Part shown: piece by piece, positions 1 to 8,096 of the stretch
How positions within the stretch are numbered: the first letter of the stretch is position 1
Layout: every line of letters begins with the position of its first letter
NCBI GenBank assembly: GCA_011391285.1
Contig: JAABQU010000247.1
Span: 1-15,185 of the forward strand
DNA length: 15,185 nucleotides
Direction of reading: 5' to 3'
Source: Thiobacillus sp.
GTDB lineage: Bacteria > Pseudomonadota > Gammaproteobacteria > Burkholderiales > Thiobacillaceae
The notes under the pieces: model-generated
Told to the model about the DNA's origin: nothing
The model's input: only the letters and a program-made list of their open reading frames with translations
The model's database searches: none
Made by a program: the position numbers and the translations under genes

Positions 1-138
1 GGACTGGCCGGACAGTGCCTGCGGAAACCGGCTCGGCGTCACGACGATGGTTTCGCCGACAAATTCCGGCAGGGTTTCCGCATGGGCGGATGAAAGGAAA
101 ACAACGCCCAGGGCAAGCGAGAGAGGAGTTTGACGCAT
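1..138 (-). CDS. TonB-dependent receptor, BtuB-like (5' end only)
   Basis: The first 46 codons of a gene that runs off the left edge on the minus strand. Residues 1-20 form a signal peptide (MRQTPLSLALGVVFLSSAHA) with a good AHA cleavage site. The mature protein begins ETLPEFVG and is followed by a TonB-box-like stretch, ETIVVTPSR, at about residues 29-37, which is typical of BtuB-type outer-membrane receptors. Such proteins import vitamin B12 or related corrinoids across the outer membrane using energy from TonB-ExbBD. The cobalamin riboswitch directly upstream strongly supports a corrinoid substrate. The ATG at 136-138 is the only sensible start; its ribosome binding site is weak. The plug and barrel domains lie outside the window, so BtuB itself versus another B12-regulated TonB receptor cannot be decided. 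Confidence 0.85.
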   Translation of the reverse strand, partial: MRQTPLSLALGVVFLSSAHAETLPEFVGETIVVTPSRFPQALSGQS

Positions 139-204
139 GATGAAGTCCGGTTGGGGCGCCCGGTTCCCCGCAGGCGCGTTGCACGATCCGCTGCCGCATG
201 GGCA

Positions 205-381
205 GGGTCCAGGCCGGTATCCGGGCTCGCGCTTGAAGTGCACCGCCTTCCCGGGTGAACCCAGTGGCTGTGTGATGGACCGTTTAGCGCTGACCGTTGC
301 GGGGGCAGCACAGGCTTTGCGAAAATCGCGCACCTGTTTCCCGTTTATCCTCGGCGGCGGAAAGCCGCGTCGGCACCTGAA
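205..381 (-). ncRNA. Cobalamin riboswitch (AdoCbl/B12 element)
   Basis: On the minus strand the leader carries the conserved blocks of the B12 riboswitch in the right order: GGTGCC (372-377), a GGGAAACAGGTG segment, the core GCCCCCGCAAC (about 296-306), CACTGGG, GGGAAGGCG, and the B12-box GAGCCCGGATACCGGCC (about 212-228). It ends about 70 bases before the ATG of the TonB-dependent receptor gene. A short hairpin (191-205, CTGCC/GGCAG) follows the box and could be part of the expression platform. The expected role is to switch receptor expression off when cellular cobalamin is high. No obvious U-tract terminator is seen, so control is more likely translational. Confidence 0.95.
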
Positions 382-388
382 GGCGCGC

Positions 389-394
389 ATTATA
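389..394 (-). promoter_or_regulatory. -10 element of the riboswitch/TonB-receptor promoter
   Basis: A perfect TATAAT on the minus strand lies about 7 bases upstream of the first conserved riboswitch bases, the right place for a start site near 381-383. No good -35 hexamer is visible 16-18 bases further upstream. Confidence 0.55.
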
Positions 395-423
395 ACCATC
401 CGCGGCCTCACGCGCCCGCCCGA

Positions 424-452
424 TTGACCGGCCGCACAACGCCCCCTATAGT
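424..452 (+). promoter_or_regulatory. Sigma-70 promoter for the zapB-like/zapA unit
   Basis: TTGACC at 424-429 and TATAGT at 447-452 are separated by exactly 17 bases and each matches the sigma-70 consensus at 5 of 6 positions. The expected start of transcription is at about 458-460, which coincides with the ATG at 459 of the next gene, so the transcript would have little or no leader. Confidence 0.6.
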
Positions 453-458
453 CGCGCC

Positions 459-656
459 ATGCACGCTGAACTCGATACGCTTGAAGCCAAGATCCGCCAG
501 GTGGCCGAGCTGTGCCATACGCTGCGGAATGAAAATATTGCGCTGCGCCAGCAGCTGCTGGCCACCCAGCAGGACAACAAGCAGTTGACGACCCGGCTGG
601 AGGCCGCCAAGACGCGGCTGCAGGCGCTGCTCGAAACGCTGCCGGAGGACGTTTGA
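459..656 (+). CDS. ZapB-like coiled-coil protein (TIGR02449 type)
   Basis: A 65-residue protein that is almost entirely one amphipathic heptad-rich helix (LDTLEAKIRQVAELCHTL...NIALRQQLLATQQ), predicted to be a coiled coil. Small proteins of this kind sit directly upstream of zapA in many proteobacteria (family TIGR02449, resembling the division protein ZapB). A role in Z-ring assembly or ZapA partnership is inferred from position and shape. The stop TGA (654-656) overlaps the zapA ATG by one base, indicating translational coupling. No Shine-Dalgarno is visible before the ATG at 459, and the predicted transcription start falls at or next to this ATG. Confidence 0.8.
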   Translation: MHAELDTLEAKIRQVAELCHTLRNENIALRQQLLATQQDNKQLTTRLEAAKTRLQALLETLPEDV

Positions 657-958
657 TGGCCGGCCCGCGTTCGATCGAAATCCACATCCTGGGCCGCGCC
701 TACAAGGTGGCCTGTTCGCGCGAAGAGGAAACGGCGCTGATCGCGGCGGCCGATTTCCTCGACGGGAAAATGCGCGAGATCCGCGAAAACAGCAAGGTGA
801 TCGGCGCCGAGCGCATCGCCATCATGGCGGGACTCAACCTGGCGCACGAGTTGCTGACCCAGGGTGGCGGCGGCCAGATCGAGGCGGCACGCGCCCGGCT
901 GAGCCATTGCAACACCCTGCTGGATTCGGTGCTGGAAGATCAGGACAAACTCTTTTAA
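656..958 (+). CDS. zapA: Cell division protein ZapA
   Basis: A 100-residue protein matching ZapA in length and layout: an N-terminal beta-rich head (SIEIHILGRAYKVACS) and a DFLDGKMREIRENSKVIG segment, then a long helix with the family-typical GAERIAIMAGLNLAHELL, ending in a C-terminal coiled coil. ZapA binds FtsZ and cross-links protofilaments at midcell. The ATG at 656-658 is chosen because it has a strong GGAGGA (644-649) 6 bases upstream and overlaps the preceding stop codon as TGATG. An in-frame TTG one codon earlier is less likely. The neighbouring 6S RNA and cyclo-ligase genes are the conserved proteobacterial context for zapA. Confidence 0.95.
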   Translation: MAGPRSIEIHILGRAYKVACSREEETALIAAADFLDGKMREIRENSKVIGAERIAIMAGLNLAHELLTQGGGGQIEAARARLSHCNTLLDSVLEDQDKLF

Positions 959-966
959 ACTGGCAT

Positions 967-1151
967 TGCTCCCTGCGGTGTTCGAGGCCGGCTGCAATTT
1001 CTCTGAACCAATGCATACGTGCAAGGCTGCGATCTATTCCGATGCGGGTGTGCGCGTGACACGTCTCATGTGCCCAAAGCGTCTTTGAACGCGGCCGTCT
1101 TGGACCCAGGTTCAAGAGTCCGCGGCCGGTCACGGCACAGGCGGGGAGCCT
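967..1151 (+). ncRNA. ssrS: 6S RNA (SsrS)
   Basis: The 200-base gap between zapA and the cyclo-ligase gene contains a sequence with the 6S RNA hallmarks. The 5' strand GCTCCCTGCGGTGTTCG (from 968) pairs with the 3' strand ending GCGGGGAGC (to 1149) to close the long hairpin. A TTGGACCCAGGTTCAAGAGTCC-like block near 1099-1120 corresponds to the conserved 3' half of the central region. 6S RNA mimics an open promoter, sequesters sigma-70 RNA polymerase in stationary phase, and is released by pRNA synthesis. The zapA-ssrS-fau order is conserved from E. coli to betaproteobacteria. Ends are approximate to a few bases. A weak TTTAAA (954-959) could be its -10 element. Confidence 0.88.
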
Positions 1152-1160
1152 CTTTTCTTG

Positions 1161-1751
1161 ATGGATAAATACAGCCTCCGACGCAAGCTCAAGGCCGCGC
1201 GCAATGCGTTCAAGCCGGCCGAGCGTCGCCATGCTGCTCGCGCCTCCCTGCGCCTCGCCCTGCGTCACGGCCTGTTGCTGCGATCACAGCGCATCGCCTT
1301 CTATCTTCCGCAAGGCGGCGAATTCGACGCCCACCCCCTGATCAACCAGGCGCTCTGCATGCAGCGCGAGTGCTATTTGCCGATATTGCCCAGGCGGGGA
1401 CGGGTGATGCGGTTCGGCCGGCTGGGCCGCAACACGCGCATGAAGCCAAACCGCTACGGTATTCCCGAGCCGATCGATGCAAGACCGCTGCGCGCACGGC
1501 AACTCGACCTGCTGCTGATGCCGCTGGTGGGGTTTGATCTGGAAGGCAACCGGCTCGGGATGGGCGGCGGCTTTTACGACGCGACGCTGGCGTTCATGCG
1601 GCACCGGCGCTTGTGGCGCAAGCCGCGCCTGGTGGGGATCGCCTACGAATGCCAGCGCGTGGACGCGCTGCCGCACGAGCCCTGGGACATGCCGCTCGAC
1701 GCGGTGCTGACCGAGCGCCAGCTGTACCGCTTCGACTCAGGCCATCGCTGA
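1161..1751 (+). CDS. fau: 5-formyltetrahydrofolate cyclo-ligase
   Basis: A 196-residue protein of the 5-FTHF cyclo-ligase (MTHFS) family. It catalyses the ATP-dependent conversion of 5-formyl-THF to 5,10-methenyl-THF in the cytosol, salvaging a folate storage form that inhibits other folate enzymes. Visible features are the basic N-terminus with the R-x-x-L-K-x-A-R start typical of the family (LRRKLKAAR), the substrate region IAFYLPQGGEFDAHPLI, LLLMPLVGFDLEGNRLGMG, and the glycine-rich nucleotide-binding motif GMGGGFYD at residues 133-140. The length is normal. The ATG at 1161 is preferred over the TTG just before it. The gene lies right after 6S RNA, with which it is usually co-transcribed. 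It converges on the symporter gene with a 12-base gap. Confidence 0.93.
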   Translation: MDKYSLRRKLKAARNAFKPAERRHAARASLRLALRHGLLLRSQRIAFYLPQGGEFDAHPLINQALCMQRECYLPILPRRGRVMRFGRLGRNTRMKPNRYGIPEPIDARPLRARQLDLLLMPLVGFDLEGNRLGMGGGFYDATLAFMRHRRLWRKPRLVGIAYECQRVDALPHEPWDMPLDAVLTERQLYRFDSGHR

Positions 1752-1763
1752 ACCGACCAGCGT

Positions 1764-1768
<5 letters not shown>
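1747..1768. terminator. Hairpin between convergent genes
   Basis: GCTGAAC (1747-1753) and GTTCAGC (1762-1768) form a 7-bp stem with an 8-base loop. The hairpin spans the stop codons of both fau (+) and the symporter gene (-) and is followed on the plus strand by a short CTTT. It is a candidate bidirectional terminator but lacks a proper U-tract. Confidence 0.35.
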
Positions 1769-3278
<1,510 letters not shown>

Positions 3279-3350
3279 CTGTGTTTCCCCTGAATTGTTA
3301 TTGCCCGCAACAATATCAAACTTGCGCCGAAAACGCGCCTTCAGAAACGA

Positions 3351-3378
3351 CAAAGGCCGACGCATGCGTCGGCCTTTG
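3351..3378 (-). terminator. Perfect palindromic terminator after the cytochrome c gene
   Basis: A perfect 28-base palindrome with arms CAAAGGCCGACGCA/TGCGTCGGCCTTTG lies 18 bases past the cytochrome c stop. In the minus direction the stem ends in CCTTTGTCGTTT, giving a modest U-rich tail, as expected for an intrinsic terminator. It separates the cytochrome and symporter transcripts. Confidence 0.8.
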
Positions 3379-3396
3379 CTTGATGCCGAGTCCAGA

Positions 3397-3708
3397 TTAC
3401 TTCAGGCTCAACACCCAGTCGATGATCTTGCTGGCATCTTCCGGCTTGACCTGCGGGCTCGGCGGCATGGGGATCGGACCCCACACGCCCTTGCCGCCGG
3501 TTTTCACCTTCTCGACCAGTTTGTCATGCGCGGTCGCGTCGCCTTGGTATTTCTTGGCGATTTCCTTGAACGCCGGGCCGACGATCTTCTTGTCGACGCC
3601 GTGGCAGGACATGCAGGCGCTCTTCTGGGCCAGAGCCTGATCCGCCGACGCCACGCCGGACAGGGACAGCAGGGCAGCGGATGCGGCGATCATCATCAAT
3701 TTATTCAT
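3397..3708 (-). CDS. Periplasmic monoheme cytochrome c (c-551/c8 type)
   Basis: A 103-residue class I cytochrome c. Residues 1-22 are a Sec signal peptide ending ASA. The heme site is CMSCH (C32, C35, H36) and the likely axial methionine is M81 in GPIPMPPSP, which matches the proline-rich Met loop of cytochrome c-551/c8 proteins. The mature size of about 80 residues fits that family. It should be a soluble periplasmic electron carrier between a membrane quinol oxidase complex and a terminal oxidase or nitrite reductase; the actual partner is not shown here. A GGAG ribosome binding site precedes the ATG. The gene is monocistronic, bounded by a strong terminator downstream. Confidence 0.93.
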   Translation of the reverse strand: MNKLMMIAASAALLSLSGVASADQALAQKSACMSCHGVDKKIVGPAFKEIAKKYQGDATAHDKLVEKVKTGGKGVWGPIPMPPSPQVKPEDASKIIDWVLSLK

Positions 3709-3757
3709 TACAAATTCTCCGTGGGGGTCGCGTTGATCAAGGTACTTCTACATGGTT

Positions 3758-3794
3758 TGCAATATTAAGGTAAAACCCTGCTCATGCAATATTA
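3758..3794. repeat. Pair of 10-base direct repeats upstream of the cytochrome c gene
   Basis: TGCAATATTA occurs at 3758-3767 and again at 3785-3794, 27 bases apart, in the AT-rich 133-base gap before the cytochrome c gene. On the minus strand the repeats supply a weak promoter: TTGCAT, a 17-base spacer, and AATATT. The spacing (about 2.5 helical turns) and placement could suit a regulator site, but no known operator is recognised. No gene is seen in 3709-3841. Confidence 0.35.
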
Positions 3795-3841
3795 GTGGTT
3801 GGTTATTTGCTACCAATTTTCACAGCATTTCGTGTTCGCAC

Positions 3842-4639
3842 CTATTCGCGTTCGACCAGTTCACGGTAGGCATGCCAGCTGGCATGCCCCAGCCAGGGGA
3901 AGATCAGCGCCATGGCGATGAAGTCGGTCGCCATCCCGACCGCGATCAGGCCGGCCAGCAGCGCGGCCCACAGCAGCATCACCGGGAAATTGAGCCGGGT
4001 CGCCATGAAACTGGTGACCAGGGCGGTGGCGAAATCGACCTTGCGGTGAAGCAGCATGGGCAGCGACACCACCGAGAGGCTGAACACCATCAGCGCCATC
4101 ACGCCGCCAAACGCCAGGTAGGCCAGTACAAAGTCCGTATGCTGCTGCACCGCGGCCACGCTCAGCAGGTCAGTCAGACTCCCGATTCCCGAGTCCGCCA
4201 GGAACAGCCCGACCAGAATCGCCGAAATGCGCTCCCACACCGACAGCACGAACACCAGCATCAGGGCGAACAGCCCCAGCGAGGCGGGGTTGGCGCGCCA
4301 CGAAATCAGGGGAACGAGCAGATTGGGCAGCTTGTGGTGATGCTCAAGCCGGTGGCTCACGCAGTAAAACACCGTGGCCAGCAACGGCGCGACGAACAGG
4401 AAACCGGAAGTCAGCGCCATGGCCAGATGCGGCCTGTTCCATGCGCCGTGCACCAGACCATAGCCCAGCAGGGCAAACACGATGCCGTAGAACAGGCTCA
4501 GCGGCCAGGCCTTGACCATGTCCTTCGCGCCGTCGCGCAGCCAGTGCAGGGGCTGAACGAACGACACGCTGCGGATGCCCGGCAGGTTCATGCGCGCGGC
4601 CTGCGGGTGAAAAACCGGATGTTGAGTATGTGTGTTCAT
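3842..4639 (-). CDS. DUF2189 integral membrane protein
   Basis: A 265-residue protein with a hydrophilic N-terminus (about 35 residues) followed by about six hydrophobic segments, for example SLFYGIVFALLGYGLV, LTSGFLFVAPLLATVFYCV, FALMLVFVLSVW, GVMALMVFSLSVVSLPMLL and VMLLWAALLAGLIAVGM. The pattern, with the conserved WPLSLFYG and PMLLHRKVDFATALVTS stretches, matches the DUF2189 family of inner-membrane proteins, whose function is not known. In some genomes such genes lie near respiratory genes, and here a cytochrome c gene is next door. The ATG at 4639 has a strong AGGAG (4645-4649) 5 bases upstream. The YyaL-type gene ends 83 bases upstream on the same strand, so co-transcription is possible. 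Confidence 0.8.
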   Translation of the reverse strand: MNTHTQHPVFHPQAARMNLPGIRSVSFVQPLHWLRDGAKDMVKAWPLSLFYGIVFALLGYGLVHGAWNRPHLAMALTSGFLFVAPLLATVFYCVSHRLEHHHKLPNLLVPLISWRANPASLGLFALMLVFVLSVWERISAILVGLFLADSGIGSLTDLLSVAAVQQHTDFVLAYLAFGGVMALMVFSLSVVSLPMLLHRKVDFATALVTSFMATRLNFPVMLLWAALLAGLIAVGMATDFIAMALIFPWLGHASWHAYRELVERE

Positions 4640-4722
4640 GATGGCTCCTGAAAACAGACAGACTGCTACTTTGATAGCAGGCGCCGCCGCGGGTTCCTAA
4701 TAGCAATTGCTGATAAGCCGAA

Positions 4723-6738
<2,016 letters not shown>

Positions 6739-6764
6739 GATCGGGGGAGCCCTGCAGGCTAATA

Positions 6765-6811
6765 GTTGATTAAATTGGTCAACAATTGTACGCTTACTGC
6801 CAATCGTACAA
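6765..6811. promoter_or_regulatory. Divergent intergenic region with two inverted repeats
   Basis: The 89-base gap between the divergent YyaL-type and ankyrin genes is AT-rich and holds GTTGA-N9-TCAAC (6765-6783) and the perfect TTGTACG-N12-CGTACAA (6786-6811). The second ends just before the AGGAG of the ankyrin gene. They could be operator half-sites or, for the second, a leader stem-loop. No convincing sigma-70 promoter could be placed for either gene. The regulator is not recognised. Confidence 0.35.
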
Positions 6812-6827
6812 AACGCAGGAGCACCCC

Positions 6828-7406
6828 ATGTCCCAGGAATTGTTTACCGCCGCCCAGTCGGGCGATGCCGACCAGATCAAAAAGCTGCTTGAGGCCGGCG
6901 CCGACCACGCCGCCGCCGACGAAGCCGGCGAAACCGCGCTGATGCATGCCGCCCATGGCGGCTATCTCGCGGCCGTGCAGGTGCTGATCGCCGCCGGTGC
7001 CGACGTCAACGCGCAGTCGCCGCAGGGCTGGACGGCGCTCGCCAAGGCCTCCTACAACGGCGAAACGGAGCGCGGCTACGTCGAGGTTATCGAGGTGCTT
7101 CATGAAGCGGGTGCCTCGCTCGACGCACGCATCTTCTTCGGCATCACGCCGCTGATGCTGGCAGCCGGCGGCGGCGACGCCCCGGTGGTGGAATGGCTGA
7201 TCAACGCCGGCGCCGACGTGCTCGCCACCAACGAGGGCGGCCGCACCGCGCGCCTGATGGCGAACGACAAGTTCTATGTGGACGTGATCAATCTGCTGAC
7301 CGAAGCCGAGCGGCAACTCGGGGTTCAGGAAGACGGCTCATGCTCGTCGACCAAGAGCGTGGTCAAGCCGCAGGTGGTCAACCTGATGAAGCCGACCACG
7401 CATTAA
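6828..7406 (+). CDS. Ankyrin-repeat protein
   Basis: A 192-residue protein built of ankyrin repeats. Repeat 1 is about residues 2-32 ([22 protein letters not shown]). Repeat 2 is about 34-66 ([20 protein letters not shown] and GADVNAQ). Repeat 3 is about 67-103 and carries an insert. Repeat 4 is about 105-138 ([20 protein letters not shown]), and a degenerate fifth repeat follows. No signal peptide is seen, so a cytosolic protein-binding role is likely; the partner is unknown. The ATG at 6828 has AGGAG (6817-6821) 6 bases upstream and is preferred over an in-frame upstream codon at 6786. The C-terminal 30 residues ([19 protein letters not shown]) are not repeat-like. The gene converges on the ParA-type gene. 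Confidence 0.87.
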   Translation: MSQELFTAAQSGDADQIKKLLEAGADHAAADEAGETALMHAAHGGYLAAVQVLIAAGADVNAQSPQGWTALAKASYNGETERGYVEVIEVLHEAGASLDARIFFGITPLMLAAGGGDAPVVEWLINAGADVLATNEGGRTARLMANDKFYVDVINLLTEAERQLGVQEDGSCSSTKSVVKPQVVNLMKPTTH

Positions 7407-7437
7407 TCGCTTTGGGCGCGCGCAGCGCCGGTTCGCC

Positions 7438-7463
7438 CCCCTCTTCCGCGAGCGGGAGAGGGG
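7438..7463. repeat. Strong GC-rich hairpin between convergent genes
   Basis: Two 12-base arms (7438-7449, CCCCTCTTCCGC, and 7452-7463, GCGGGAGAGGGG) pair fully with one G-T wobble around a GA centre. The sequence type (CCCCTCT...AGAGGGG) is reminiscent of small REP-like palindromes scattered in many proteobacterial genomes. Lying between the 3' ends of the ankyrin and ParA genes, it may act as a bidirectional transcription block. There is no U-tract. Copy number in the genome cannot be judged from one window. Confidence 0.55.
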
Positions 7464-7474
7464 AAATCAGAAGC

Positions 7475-8080
7475 TCAGGCTTCCAGCCATTCAATCAAGC
7501 TCTGCCACTGCTCGATATCGCGCTCGGCGATATGGTGCGGCAGGTCGAACAGGCTCTTGCCCTCGAAGGCGGCATTGACGTAATGCTGGGTGTTGCGCAG
7601 GAATGCCAGCACCGGCAGGTCCTGCTGTTCCATGAACTGCTCCAGCGTGACCCCGGCGCGCGTGCGCGGGTCGACGCGCATGCCGACCACGCCGACGAAA
7701 GCATGACCCTTGCGCACCGCCTTTTCGGCATGCAGCGCGGTAAGAAAATCCTGGCTGGCACGGATGTCGAACAAGGACGGCGCGATCGGCACCACCACCT
7801 TGTGCGCCAGCTTCAGCGCGCGCTCCAGATTCTTGCCGTGCAAGCCGGCAGGCGAATCGATCACCAGCCAGTCCGTGTCTTCCTTCTGCCCCTCGCGCAT
7901 GAGTTCGATGTCCGGCAAGGCCATGTCTCGCATCGCCAGCCAGTGGGTGGCGGACTTCTGCCGGTCCAGATCGAGCAGGGCCACGCCACGCCCCTTTGAC
8001 GCCAGATAACCCGCCAGATTGGTCGACATCGTCGTCTTGCCGCTGCCGCCCTTGGGGTTGGCCACCAGAATCACGCGCAC
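7475..8080 (-). CDS. Orphan ParA/MinD-type ATPase
   Basis: A 201-residue P-loop ATPase of the ParA/MinD (deviant Walker) family. The deviant Walker A motif is KGGSGKTT at residues 10-17, the A' motif is LLDLDRQKSATHW (about 35-47), and the Walker B is WLVIDSPAG (about 71-79). The protein is short, lacks the N-terminal DNA-binding domain of plasmid ParA, and no parB or other cargo gene is near, so it is an orphan that may position an unknown cargo. The start is GTG (8078-8080) with a strong GGGAG (8087-8091) 6 bases upstream. It follows the dehydratase-mutarotase gene by only 16 bases on the same strand, so the two are probably co-transcribed, although no functional link is known. Confidence 0.88.
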   Translation of the reverse strand: MRVILVANPKGGSGKTTMSTNLAGYLASKGRGVALLDLDRQKSATHWLAMRDMALPDIELMREGQKEDTDWLVIDSPAGLHGKNLERALKLAHKVVVPIAPSLFDIRASQDFLTALHAEKAVRKGHAFVGVVGMRVDPRTRAGVTLEQFMEQQDLPVLAFLRNTQHYVNAAFEGKSLFDLPHHIAERDIEQWQSLIEWLEA

Positions 8081-8096
8081 GTCGATCTCCCTTCGA

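Noticed and set aside
3279..3365. 29-codon N-terminal extension of the symporter from the ATG at 3365
   Set aside because: It starts inside the palindromic terminator of the upstream gene; the GTG at 3278 has a better ribosome binding site and a signal-like N-terminus.
4663..4711. Small hairpin CTGCTA-N6-TAGCAG and palindrome AGCAATTGCT between the YyaL-type and DUF2189 genes
   Set aside because: Short, with no U-tract and no clear promoter link; too weak to call a terminator or operator.
7475..8080. ParA as a sign of a plasmid or integrated plasmid
   Set aside because: No parB, parS-like repeats, replication gene or transfer gene is present, and the neighbours are chromosomal housekeeping genes.
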